A stretch of DNA of 64,000 bases from DATJGR01 sp041739525 (GTDB lineage Bacteria; Pseudomonadota; Gammaproteobacteria; Pseudomonadales; Azotimanducaceae), in assembly GCA_041739525.1 (NCBI GenBank), contig JBGSNQ010000015.1, positions 1-64,000 on the forward strand, written 5' to 3'. Below, piece by piece: positions 44,178 through 52,166 of this stretch. The position numbers and the translations under genes were made by a program. The notes under the pieces were generated by a model. The model did no database searches. It had not been told where the DNA came from and worked only from the letters and a program-made list of their open reading frames with translations. The number at the start of each line of letters is the position of its first letter. Position 1 is the stretch's first letter.

Positions 44178-45217
44178 GGGGCCGTCGTGCTGTGAACCAT
44201 GCGGTAGTGACACACGTGCCATTCGTTTCCGCCACCGTAGCCGAACAGTTCCTCACACGCCATGAAGAAGAAGCGCCAGCGTTGCACCCAGCGATCGACA
44301 TCGTTGCCGTAAACGGCCGACAGAACGCGGCGGACCTCCGTCGGGCGCGCGTCCATACGTGCGAGCCAGGATGCGGCGGTGCGCTGGTAATGGCGGCCCG
44401 AGACGAACCACGTCGACTCGATGCGCAGATGTTCGTGAAACTGTGCCAGCGTATCGGACGCCGGCATGAGGCCGCCGGTGAAGAAGTGGCGTCCCATCCA
44501 GTTGTCGTCACCCTCGGTCTCGAAGGGATACATGAGGTTCCGGTGGCAAAAGATATGCACGAACAGCTTGCCGTCGCTCGTCAGCCAGCGGGCGATGCGT
44601 TCAAGCAGCACCCGATAGTTGCGCACGTGCTCGAACATCTCGACCGAGACCACACGATCGAATGAGTGCGATGGAAATTCGAGCGCGTTGGCATCTGCCG
44701 TGATCACGGTGACGTTCGAGAGTTTGCGTGCGGCGACCTGCGCCTCGATCGACTCGCGCTGCGTACGCGAGTTGGACACCGCGGTGATGTGCGCCCCCGG
44801 ATACCGCTCAGCTGCCCACAGCGAGAAGGATCCCCAACCGCAGCCGAGGTCGAGAATACGAGCGCCGTCGTACAGCTCCGCCCGTTCCGCATACAGCGAC
44901 AGCATGCGCGCTTCGGCCGTGTCGAGATCGACGATGCCGTCGTCCCAGAAGCACGCGCTGTACTTGAGGTGGCCGCCGAGCGCGATGCGAAAAAACGCGG
45001 TCGGCACTTCGTAGTGCTGTGCGTTGGCAGTCGCGGTGTGCAGGGCGACCGGTGCGCTGCGCAGCTGTTCGATCACGGCCGCGTAGCGAGCTGAGCGCTC
45101 GTCCGACGTGCCGCTGCGCTCGTCGTGCAGTCGCTCGGTGACCAGACGGCGGATTTCGCGCCGCACTATGAAATCCGGCACTAACCCACGTTCGGCAATC
45201 TCCTGAGCGAATCCCAT
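44174..45217 (-). CDS. cyclopropane-fatty-acid-synthase-like SAM methyltransferase (second copy)
   Basis: 347 residues from ATG 45217, overlapping the DUF2878 stop (TGATG). Motifs: NAQHYEVPTAFFRIALGG, KYSACFWDDG, SAM-binding ILDLGCGWGSFSLWAAE, VSVEMFEHV, and a C-terminal RWRFFFMACEELFGYGGGN. It is related to but clearly different from the 415-residue Cfa in the same operon, resembling plant and bacterial N-methyltransferase/Cfa hybrids. The substrate is probably an unsaturated acyl chain or lipid head group. Confidence 0.85.
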   Translation of the reverse strand: MGFAQEIAERGLVPDFIVRREIRRLVTERLHDERSGTSDERSARYAAVIEQLRSAPVALHTATANAQHYEVPTAFFRIALGGHLKYSACFWDDGIVDLDTAEARMLSLYAERAELYDGARILDLGCGWGSFSLWAAERYPGAHITAVSNSRTQRESIEAQVAARKLSNVTVITADANALEFPSHSFDRVVSVEMFEHVRNYRVLLERIARWLTSDGKLFVHIFCHRNLMYPFETEGDDNWMGRHFFTGGLMPASDTLAQFHEHLRIESTWFVSGRHYQRTAASWLARMDARPTEVRRVLSAVYGNDVDRWVQRWRFFFMACEELFGYGGGNEWHVCHYRMVHSTTAP

Positions 45218-45729
45218 CAAGCTGTCTCCTCGAACTGACGATTGAAGAAAGGCGCGACCAGACCGAGCAAAACGCCGAACAACATCGCCCACCCGGCGGC
45301 CACTGCCAGCAGCATCCAGGGTGCGGGCGTTCGTACCGCACCCAGCATGCCCGCCGCGGCGTACAGGGGCGGGCACGCAATTGCCGCTGCCGATGCAGCC
45401 CGCCACGGCTGGCCGAGCAACCCTCTGAACGCATGATTCGCCGAGAGACCAACACACCCCCAAAGGGCGACGATCCACAGCGGTGCCACCGGCGCCGCGT
45501 GATAGTCGAGTACGCCGAGCCAGATCCAGGCCGTATCGACGCCGAGGCCGATCGCCGCGGCAACCGCGGCGATCGTCAGGTCGCGCTCGCGATGTCCACG
45601 CGCAAGGATGTGTGCCGCGAACAACGCGCACGCGGTAAGGGCCACGATATCGCCGCCGAGCACTGCCGCGATCCACGCGGCGGACAGCAGCGCGGCATTG
45701 ATCAGGTAGTCGCAGCGCGCCTGCCGCAT
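45217..45729 (-). CDS. DUF2878 membrane protein
   Basis: 170 residues from ATG 45729, overlapping the Cfa stop (TGATG). Five or six hydrophobic helices (INAALLSAAWIAAVLGGD, LGVDTAWIWLGVLDY, WAMLFGVLLGLVAPFFN) with a His-rich cytoplasmic loop (ILARGHRERD). This matches DUF2878, a small inner-membrane protein regularly encoded with cyclopropane synthase and DUF1365; its job is unknown. The open frame upstream of ATG 45729 lies inside the Cfa gene and is excluded. Confidence 0.85.
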   Translation of the reverse strand: MRQARCDYLINAALLSAAWIAAVLGGDIVALTACALFAAHILARGHRERDLTIAAVAAAIGLGVDTAWIWLGVLDYHAAPVAPLWIVALWGCVGLSANHAFRGLLGQPWRAASAAAIACPPLYAAAGMLGAVRTPAPWMLLAVAAGWAMLFGVLLGLVAPFFNRQFEETA

Positions 45730-46976
45730 CACGCGCGCCAGGGTCTGCCGCGATAGCCGGGCTTCGCAAACAGCAACTGCACATTCGACAGCGCGCGTTC
45801 GCGGAATCCGCCCTCGCAGTAGCAAAGATAGAATTGCCACGCGCGCCGGAAGCGCTCGTCGTAGCCGAGTGCGGCAATCTCGCTCCAGTTCGCGTCGAAA
45901 CGGCGCCGCCATGCTTCCAGCGTCAGTGCATAGTCGGCACCGAGGTCCTCGAGATTGACGACGACAAGGTCGCTTGCTCGCGCAGCACTGCCGATCAACA
46001 CGGACGCGCACGGAATGAAGCTGCCGGGGAAGATGTGCTTCTTGATGAAGTCGACCGATCGCAGTGCTTGTTCGTAGCGACGGTCTTCGATGGTGATCGC
46101 CTGCAGCAACGCGAGACCGTCGTCCGCAAGCAACCGGCCAAGCGCGCGGAAGTAACCGTCGAGATGATTGGCGCCGACCGCTTCCACCATTTCAACCGAC
46201 ACAAGCTTCGAATAGGTTCCGGTCAGTTTGCGGTAATCGCTGCACAGCACGTCGATGCGCGACTCGAGTCCTGCTGCCGCGACCTGCGCGCGCGCGTAGT
46301 CGTACTGCTCGCGCGAAATCGTCGTCGTCGTGACGCGACAGCCCGACGCGCGTGCCGCGTGAATGGCCAGCCCGCCCCAGCCGCTGCCGATCTCGAGCAG
46401 ATGGTCGTGGGCCTGAAGGCCGAGCTTCGCGACGATACGATCGAGCTTCCGCCGGCTCGCGTCCTCGAGATCATCCGCGCCGGACTCGTAAATCGCCGAC
46501 GAATACTGCATGCGCGAATCGAGCATTCGCTCGAACAAGCCGTTGCCAAGGTCGTAGTGCGCGGCAATGTTGCGCTCGCTGCCGCGCAGCGTGTTATCGG
46601 CGAACAGAACGTGCGCACCGCGGGCGAGCAGGCCTGTCAGGCGCGCCAAACCGCGCTCGAGTGCGCTCGAGTGTGCGTGGTCGCGCGCGAGCATTCGTAT
46701 GAGCGCCACGAGATCGTCGCAGTCCCAGTCGCCGTCGATGTACGACTCGGCAGCCCCGAGCGTGCCGCCTAGTGCGAGCCGTCGGTACAGGCGTGGGTTA
46801 CGCACCACGACTTCGCTCGCGATCGTTCCGGACCCGAACGTATGCACGCTGTCCCTGTCACGGATCGTCAGTGCGCCGCCGGCGAGCGTGGTTAGGCGTG
46901 CCGCAAGCAAGCGGCGGCAATGCAAGTTGAGCACGCCGATCGGAGTTCGGCTGCCCTCTATGGCGGTGGTGGTCAT
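45729..46976 (-). CDS. cyclopropane-fatty-acyl-phospholipid synthase family methyltransferase
   Basis: 415 residues from ATG 46976, overlapping the DUF1365 stop (ATGA). N-terminal lipid-binding domain (ESYIDGDWDCDDLVALIRM), AAHYDLGNGLFERMLDS, MQYSSAIYES, SAM loop LLEIGSGWGGLAIHAA, VSVEMVEAVG, KHIFPGSFIPCASV, and LCYCEGGFRERALSN. It methylates or cyclopropanates unsaturated acyl chains in membrane phospholipids. In alphaproteobacteria, similar methyltransferases in ChrR/sigmaE regulons initiate furan fatty acid synthesis (ufaM type); whether this one does is open. Confidence 0.9.
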   Translation of the reverse strand: MTTTAIEGSRTPIGVLNLHCRRLLAARLTTLAGGALTIRDRDSVHTFGSGTIASEVVVRNPRLYRRLALGGTLGAAESYIDGDWDCDDLVALIRMLARDHAHSSALERGLARLTGLLARGAHVLFADNTLRGSERNIAAHYDLGNGLFERMLDSRMQYSSAIYESGADDLEDASRRKLDRIVAKLGLQAHDHLLEIGSGWGGLAIHAARASGCRVTTTTISREQYDYARAQVAAAGLESRIDVLCSDYRKLTGTYSKLVSVEMVEAVGANHLDGYFRALGRLLADDGLALLQAITIEDRRYEQALRSVDFIKKHIFPGSFIPCASVLIGSAARASDLVVVNLEDLGADYALTLEAWRRRFDANWSEIAALGYDERFRRAWQFYLCYCEGGFRERALSNVQLLFAKPGYRGRPWRA

Positions 46977-47773
46977 CGTTGCATTCCGTGTTTTGGATGA
47001 TCGTGCAAGGCAGCGCCGCGCAACCACAATGCCGCGGCCTGGCGATAGATCCGCGCGAGCTGCACGAGCGGTTGCGCGGCGTAGCGCCATGCGCCGCGAC
47101 GTAATCCTGCCGGGGATACGCTCGACAGGCGCAAGTGCAATCCGGCGCGAAATTCGACGTGCCCACCTCGGACCAGTTGCATCCGCACGTTCACTTGCGT
47201 GTCGCTCACTTCGACATCCCATCGATAGCGCTGCGACATCGGATTGAACGGTGAGACGTGGAATGCCTTTGCAAACTCGAACTGCACGCGCTGCGCCGGC
47301 GTGTCGGCTCGCAACACGTATGTGTGGCGTTCGTTCCACGGCGTGTTGTTGATTTCGCCGAGCACGTATTCGATGCGCCGATCGGCGTCGAGGCAGAAGA
47401 CGAAGCGCACCGGATTGAATCCGAACCCCCAGGATTCGGGTTGCTGCAACAACAGCAGCGTGCCGCTCGGAGGCGGATGCCCGGCGTCGCGCACTGACGA
47501 CTCGATGCGCTGGCGCAGCGTCGTGCCGCGTTGCCGCGACAGACAGGCGTTTGTGCGAATGGTCAGCAGGTTGGCGCGGTCGATCGACAGCCAGCGGCTG
47601 CACGCCGCCAGTGCGTCGAGTCGATCGACGTCGGCGAGCAACATCCAGATCCGATAATTGAAGGCGTGCGGCAGATCCTCGCGTCCATGCACCACGAAAC
47701 CCTCGGCGATGCGGCTCGTCGAATCAGGCTGCACGATCGCCCCGCATGTGGTGCCGAACTTCAGCCGCTGCAT
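46973..47773 (-). CDS. DUF1365 domain protein
   Basis: 266 residues from ATG 47773; GTG 47734, with GGGG nearby, is an alternative start and would reduce the overlap with the preceding gene from 50 to 11 bp. Signature segments: EGFVVHGREDLPHAFNYRIWMLLADVDRLD, WGFGFNPVRFVFCLD, YVLGEINNTPWNERHTYVL and FHVSPFNPM. DUF1365 proteins are near-constant partners of FAD oxidoreductase and Cfa-type methyltransferases in lipid-modification operons. Enzymatic role not established for certain. Confidence 0.88.
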   Translation of the reverse strand: MQRLKFGTTCGAIVQPDSTSRIAEGFVVHGREDLPHAFNYRIWMLLADVDRLDALAACSRWLSIDRANLLTIRTNACLSRQRGTTLRQRIESSVRDAGHPPPSGTLLLLQQPESWGFGFNPVRFVFCLDADRRIEYVLGEINNTPWNERHTYVLRADTPAQRVQFEFAKAFHVSPFNPMSQRYRWDVEVSDTQVNVRMQLVRGGHVEFRAGLHLRLSSVSPAGLRRGAWRYAAQPLVQLARIYRQAAALWLRGAALHDHPKHGMQR

Positions 47774-48983
47774 TGCAGCCGCTCACGAAGCCGTCTTCGT
47801 GAAAGCCGAAGCCGAACCAGGCGCCGGCGAAATAGACCCCGCCGCGGCCTTGTAATGCGGGCAATCGCCGCTGTGCAGCGACTGCCGCGCGATCGAACAC
47901 CGGATGCGTGTAGTTGCGTGTCGCGAGGATCTCATCGACACGAACGCGGTCGCCCGGATTGAGGCTCACGAAGACGGGTCGCGGCGTTTCGATGCGCTGG
48001 AGCTGATTCATCCAGTACGTCACCGTGCAAGCTGAATCGGAATCGTTGCCGACGAACGCGTTCCAACTGCTCCATGCACGGCGACGATGCGGCATCAGCG
48101 ACGCGTCGGTATGCACGACCACGCGATTGCGCTGATAACGGATCGCGCCGAGTGCGCGGCGTTCTGCGTCGTTTGGGCGTTCGAGCAGCGCAAGGCACTC
48201 ATCGGAGTGGCAAGCGAGCACGACAGCGTCGAAGCTCGATATCGCGTCGGCAGTGACGAGTTCGACGCCTTGCGGCGTTCGACGCACCGACCGCACGCGG
48301 GCGTTCGTTCGCACGATGCCTGGATATCGTCTCAGGAACGCATCGACGTAACGCTGTGAACCGCCACTGACGACTCGCCACTGCGGCCGATGCTTGAGCG
48401 TCAGCATGCCGTGATTGCGCATGAACGCGACGATCTGGCCGATCGCGCTGTCGCGCACTTGCGCGGCCGGCTGCGACCAGAGCGCAGCGCACATCGGCAG
48501 CAGGTGATCTTCGACGAACCCTGCGCCATAACCTTGTAGCCTGCAGAACTGTCCGAGCGTCAGCTGCGCCTCGGCTGTCGAGAGTGCGCGTGCATCGCGA
48601 TAGAAGCGGCCGATGTCGGTCAGCATGCGAAGGAAACGCGGGCGCACGAGATTGGTCGGCTGCGCGGCGAGTGCACGGAAGTGCGCCGTGCCGTATTCGA
48701 AGCCGCGCGAGCGATCCGATACCGAGAAGCTCATGTCGGTTCCGTGCGTGGCGACGCCCAAAGAGTCGAGCCATGCCGAAAAGAGCGGATAGTTGCGCGA
48801 GTTGAACACGATGAACCCGGAGTCGATTGCCGCATCGACGCCGTCGATGAGCACCTGATGCGTGTCGGTGTGTCCGCCGAGACGCGATGCCGACTCCAAC
48901 AGCGTCACGTCTGCCCACGCCGAGAGCGCGTCGGCGCACGCGATGCCGGCGATGCCGCTGCCTACCACTGCAATGCGATTCAT
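47724..48983 (-). CDS. FAD/NAD(P)-binding oxidoreductase (amine-oxidase-like), lipid-operon type
   Basis: 419 residues from ATG 48983, overlapping the desaturase stop (ATGA). N-terminal FAD motif IAVVGSGIAGIACADAL and LLESASRLGGHTDTH; conserved FIVFNSRNYPLFSAWLDSLGV; C-terminal GGVYFAGAWFGFGFHEDGFVSG. This is the FAD protein typically paired with DUF1365 and Cfa-like methyltransferase, where it is thought to desaturate or oxidise the methylated chain; the exact reaction here is unproven. Confidence 0.9.
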   Translation of the reverse strand: MNRIAVVGSGIAGIACADALSAWADVTLLESASRLGGHTDTHQVLIDGVDAAIDSGFIVFNSRNYPLFSAWLDSLGVATHGTDMSFSVSDRSRGFEYGTAHFRALAAQPTNLVRPRFLRMLTDIGRFYRDARALSTAEAQLTLGQFCRLQGYGAGFVEDHLLPMCAALWSQPAAQVRDSAIGQIVAFMRNHGMLTLKHRPQWRVVSGGSQRYVDAFLRRYPGIVRTNARVRSVRRTPQGVELVTADAISSFDAVVLACHSDECLALLERPNDAERRALGAIRYQRNRVVVHTDASLMPHRRRAWSSWNAFVGNDSDSACTVTYWMNQLQRIETPRPVFVSLNPGDRVRVDEILATRNYTHPVFDRAAVAAQRRLPALQGRGGVYFAGAWFGFGFHEDGFVSGCNAAAEVRHHMRGDRAA

Positions 48984-49897
48984 CGCAGCAATCCGTGCGC
49001 GCCGTGCGCGCGGCCTTCCTCGATCACAGCCGCCGGAACCGGGCGCAGATTGCGGACCAGTCCGATGCGCTCGAGCACGCGCAGGATGTAATACGACAGA
49101 TCGAATTCGCCGGCGAAGAATCCCTGCCGTGCCGATGCGGCATAGCGATGATGGTTGTTGTGCCAGCCCTCACCGAGCGTCAGGTACGCGAGCCAGCGTA
49201 GATTGCGGCTGCCGTCGCGCGTTTCGTAGCGACGCTCACCGAAACTGTGCGTGATCGAGTTGACGAACAGCGTTGCATGCAGCAGCACGACCGTCGACAC
49301 GCAGTAACCCCACAGCAGCATTTGCAATCCGGAGGTACCGAGCCACGGGGCACGTTGTTCGAGCAGTGCGCCGAACGCGTACAGCAGCGCAGCGGTTGCG
49401 ATTGGAACGGCCGAGTCGTACCGGTCGAGCCAGACGAGTTCCGGAAAGCGTGTCCAATCCTTCACGCGTGCAATTTCCGTCGCGAAGTGTTCGCGCGTCA
49501 GAAACCAGCCGATGTGGGCGCGCAAGAAGCCGTCACGCGGCGAGTGCGGATCGGCGTCGGTATCGGCATGCGCGTGGTGTCGTCGGTGCACGCCTGCCCA
49601 CCACAACGGGCCGCGCTGCGCAGCACTGGCCGCAAGCAATGCGAAGAAGAACTGAACGCCGCGCGACGCGTCGAACGCGCGGTGACTGAAGTAGCGGTGA
49701 TAGAAGGCGGTGATCGCGAACATTCGAACGAGGTACAGGAAGGCGGCAACGGCGACATCGAGCCAAGCGACGCCGATGTACAACGCAAGCGCAGCTCCAA
49801 GGTGCAGTAGCGCGAACGGCACGACGCGTGCGTAGTCGATGCGGCCCTCCGCCATGCTGACACCGTCACTGACGAACCATCGGCGCAACGCATCCAT
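48980..49897 (-). CDS. acyl-CoA/acyl-lipid delta-9-type desaturase, first gene of operon
   Basis: 305 residues from ATG 49897, with AGGGGA eight bases upstream on the coding strand; an upstream GTG (49927) is less likely. Four helices and three histidine boxes: HRYFSH, HRRHH and HNNHH, forming the di-iron site of membrane fatty-acid desaturases. It probably supplies the double bond used by the downstream methyltransferases. The upstream region carries OmpR-type repeats. Confidence 0.9.
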   Translation of the reverse strand: MDALRRWFVSDGVSMAEGRIDYARVVPFALLHLGAALALYIGVAWLDVAVAAFLYLVRMFAITAFYHRYFSHRAFDASRGVQFFFALLAASAAQRGPLWWAGVHRRHHAHADTDADPHSPRDGFLRAHIGWFLTREHFATEIARVKDWTRFPELVWLDRYDSAVPIATAALLYAFGALLEQRAPWLGTSGLQMLLWGYCVSTVVLLHATLFVNSITHSFGERRYETRDGSRNLRWLAYLTLGEGWHNNHHRYAASARQGFFAGEFDLSYYILRVLERIGLVRNLRPVPAAVIEEGRAHGAHGLLR

Positions 49898-49941
49898 CAA
49901 CAGTCCCCTGGTCTTCGACGCCTGCACTATCGCAAGCGCGG

Positions 49942-49992
49942 TGTGAGCGCGGCGTGAACGAAAGCAGCAATCGCCTTCACATGCTCTTCACA
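49942..49992. promoter_or_regulatory. mirrored OmpR-type direct repeats in the divergent lipid-locus promoter
   Basis: On the plus strand CTTCACA occurs at 49975-49981 and 49986-49992, an exact 11-bp period. On the minus strand the related units (G/T)TTCACG and GCTCACA (complements of 49953-49959 and 49942-49948) are also 11 bp apart, pointing toward the desaturase operon. Paired heptamers one helical turn apart are the usual OmpR/PhoB-family site layout. The divergent arrangement suggests one regulator acts on both promoters. Confidence 0.55.
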
Positions 49993-50038
49993 CATCGACA
50001 CGTAGCGTCGTTGTCCTGGACCCATCAAGAGAAGTCGC

Positions 50039-50593
50039 ATGCGCATCGCTTCACTCGCCGTCGCGGCGCTGTTGGCAGGTTGCAGCCGGGATCCGGTCGA
50101 CGCACGTTATCCCGCGCTCTATCAGCGTGCGCTCGAGGCGACCACCGCATCGGCAGAAGTTCCGCAGGACGGCGCGGAGCGCTTCGTTGCGTTCTTCGAG
50201 TCGATGGATCAGCCGGGTTTGGTCGAGCGCGTCGATGCCCTTTACGGAACAGCGGTGTATTTCAGTGACACGCTGTTCGTCGCCGAAGAGCGCGCCGCGC
50301 TCGAAAAGCACTTCGAGCGGCTACAGGCGAGCGGCGTGCGCATCGATGTGGATTTGGACGATGCGGTGATCAGTGGGCGCAACCTGTACTTACGCTGGCG
50401 CATGCGCACCGGAAGCTCCAGCGGATCCTCAGAAGCGCATACCATCGGTATGACGCAGTTGCGTTTCGACGAGACCGGTCGCATCAGCTTGCATCAGGAC
50501 TTCTGGGACAGCTCGGAGGGTGTGTACCGGCGCGTGCCGGTACTCGGGGCGGCGATCCGCTTCGTTGACGCGCGCATCGCGGGAAAGCCGTGA
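50039..50593 (+). CDS. NTF2/SnoaL-like lipoprotein
   Basis: 184 residues; AAGAGAAG precedes ATG 50039. Signal peptide with lipobox LLAGC, then an NTF2-like cone: FVAFFESMDQPGLVERVDALYG, VYFSDTLFVA, LYLRWRMRTG, MTQLRFDETGRISLHQDFW. Proteins of this type often accompany DUF1365/Cfa lipid operons. It may bind a hydrophobic compound in the periplasm. The stop overlaps the next start (GTGA). Confidence 0.8.
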   Translation: MRIASLAVAALLAGCSRDPVDARYPALYQRALEATTASAEVPQDGAERFVAFFESMDQPGLVERVDALYGTAVYFSDTLFVAEERAALEKHFERLQASGVRIDVDLDDAVISGRNLYLRWRMRTGSSSGSSEAHTIGMTQLRFDETGRISLHQDFWDSSEGVYRRVPVLGAAIRFVDARIAGKP

Positions 50594-51204
50594 GGGTGCG
50601 GATCGTCGGTGTGACGTTGTTGCTAGTGGCGCTCGCGTGCCCATCGCACGCGCAGCAATGGGCGTTCGGGGTTTACCTCGATGGGAAGCGGATCGGCGTG
50701 CATCGATTCGACGTAGAGCGAACGGATGACGATGCGTTTCGTGTCACGTCGCAGGCGGCGTTCGATGTGAAGGTGCTGAAGGTGCCGGTGTTCCGCTATC
50801 GACATTCGGCTGTGGAACTGTGGCGCGGCAATTGCCTCGACTCGATCGACACGCAGACACAGATCAACGGCAGCACAACCACGCTGACAGGTCGCCGCGT
50901 CGCGGCGGCTTTCGACATCGCAGTGACTTCGAAGGACGGCCCGACGCAGGAGATGCTGCCCGACTGTGTTGCGACTTTTGCATATTGGGACGCTGCGACG
51001 TTGCTTCGGCACGATGCGCTTCTGAACGGTCAGACGGGTGCATACCAGCAGGTTGCACGCGTGCTTGCGGACGACGGCGCGGTGTTGACTCTGCAAGGTG
51101 GCGATTTCCGCATCGACCTCGGATATGCGGGCGGGGTGTGGCAAACCCTTGCAACGACGACGCGCGAGGGCCGCCGGCTCGACTATCGCGACGAAGGTTC
51201 TTAG
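50590..51204 (+). CDS. DUF6134-like exported protein
   Basis: 204 residues from GTG 50590, translationally coupled to the NTF2-like gene. N-terminal signal peptide ending near SHAQQ. The mature chain is beta-rich: WAFGVYLDGKRIGVHRFDVE, FRYRHSAVELWRGNCLDSID, and ending YRDEG, which fits DUF6134 (DUF3108-like antiparallel sheets). The Cys pair in the chain may form a disulfide. Function unknown; probably periplasmic and tied to the divergent lipid operon. Confidence 0.75.
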   Translation: MRVRIVGVTLLLVALACPSHAQQWAFGVYLDGKRIGVHRFDVERTDDDAFRVTSQAAFDVKVLKVPVFRYRHSAVELWRGNCLDSIDTQTQINGSTTTLTGRRVAAAFDIAVTSKDGPTQEMLPDCVATFAYWDAATLLRHDALLNGQTGAYQQVARVLADDGAVLTLQGGDFRIDLGYAGGVWQTLATTTREGRRLDYRDEGS

Positions 51205-51264
51205 CAGGCTGCGGAAAAACTCTGCGATCGCGGATTTTCTTCGGGCTCTCAGCCATTCATGGCT
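51205..51264 (+). other. possible mobile-element end remnant
   Basis: Directly after the DUF6134-like stop, GCAGGCTGCGGAAAAACTC (51205 area) resembles the terminal sequence of several IS families, and a 14-bp inverted repeat AGCCAT-TC-ATGGCT follows (51251-51264). No transposase lies nearby. The remaining sequence to the SGNH hydrolase start (51330) shows nothing further. Confidence 0.3.
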
Positions 51265-51329
51265 TCGAGCACGTCCATTTTTCTGTGTATCGTTCTCGTC
51301 CTGGTCGGAGCACGTCGCTGGGCCCCTTG

Positions 51330-51992
51330 ATGCAGCACATCCTCGTCTACGCGGACTCGTTGTCCTGGGGCATCATCCCCGCAACACGCCGGCGCCTGCC
51401 TTTCGAGCAGCGCTGGCCGGGGGTGCTGGAACTCTCGCTCTGCGCCTCCGGCAGGAGGGTTCGTGTCATAGAGGATTGTCTCAATGGTCGGCGCACTGCT
51501 TGGGACGATCCGTTCAAACCGGGACGAAACGGTGTTGTCGGACTGGCACAGCGGATCGAGATTCACTCGCCGCTCGAGCTTGTCGTTCTCATGCTCGGAA
51601 CCAACGATTTCCAATCCATGCACGAGCACAACGCGTGGCATTCGGCGCAGGGCATAGCGGCACTCGTTTCTGCCATCCGTACCGCCCCGATCGAACCGGG
51701 CATGCCGGTACCGGAAATACTGGTGGTCGTGCCGCCGGCCATTCAGACGCCCAAGGGACCGATTGCGCCGAAGTTCGAAGGGGGAGGGCGAAGGTGCGTC
51801 GGCCTGGCCGGCGCATACCGCAGGGTTTGCGAGGAAATGGACTGCCGCTATTTCGATGCGGGCAGCGTGGTTACTTCAAGCGCGGTAGACGGGGTACATC
51901 TCGACCTCGAGCAACACCTGACGCTTGGCAACGCATTGACGAGGGTTGTTGAATCCCTGCTCGAGACGCAGCGCACTGAGCTGAGATCGTAG
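51330..51992 (+). CDS. SGNH/GDSL hydrolase (arylesterase-like)
   Basis: 220 residues from ATG 51330. Block I reads YADSLSWGIIP (Ala-Asp-Ser-Leu instead of Gly-Asp-Ser-Leu, nucleophile Ser), block III LVVLMLGTNDF, and block V VDGVHLD with the catalytic Asp and His. RWPGVLE, CLNGRRTAWDDP and GRNG match the subfamily that includes the Mycobacterium smegmatis acyltransferase/arylesterase. It hydrolyses small acyl esters, with possible acyltransfer. No signal peptide, so cytoplasmic. Confidence 0.88.
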   Translation: MQHILVYADSLSWGIIPATRRRLPFEQRWPGVLELSLCASGRRVRVIEDCLNGRRTAWDDPFKPGRNGVVGLAQRIEIHSPLELVVLMLGTNDFQSMHEHNAWHSAQGIAALVSAIRTAPIEPGMPVPEILVVVPPAIQTPKGPIAPKFEGGGRRCVGLAGAYRRVCEEMDCRYFDAGSVVTSSAVDGVHLDLEQHLTLGNALTRVVESLLETQRTELRS

Positions 51993-52127
51993 TGGGCAAT
52001 CGATCGCAACGAACCGAGCATTCAGGGCCGAAGAAAGGCCACGGCCCTACTATGGTCGCAAGCGTGCTGCGAAGCGCGATAGCGGCAAACGTCGTCGCCA
52101 GCAGGATACGACTGAAGCGCTCGAACG

Positions 52128-52166
52128 GGGTCCATTAATGGACCCTTCGTGAGGCCAGTGCCTCAC
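52128..52166. terminator. perfect palindrome plus hairpin between convergent genes
   Basis: GGGTCCATT/AATGGACCC is an 18-bp perfect palindrome (52128-52145). It is followed by GTGAGGC-CAGT-GCCTCAC (52149-52166), a seven-base stem with four-base loop that includes the aminotransferase stop. They sit between the convergent SGNH hydrolase and aminotransferase genes, so a bidirectional terminator is likely, though no T-tract is present. An operator is an alternative for the palindrome. Confidence 0.5.

Noticed and set aside
45730..46011. Upstream extension of the DUF2878 gene
   Set aside because: The extension lies inside the Cfa gene and is Arg/Cys-rich; ATG 45729 gives the normal family length.
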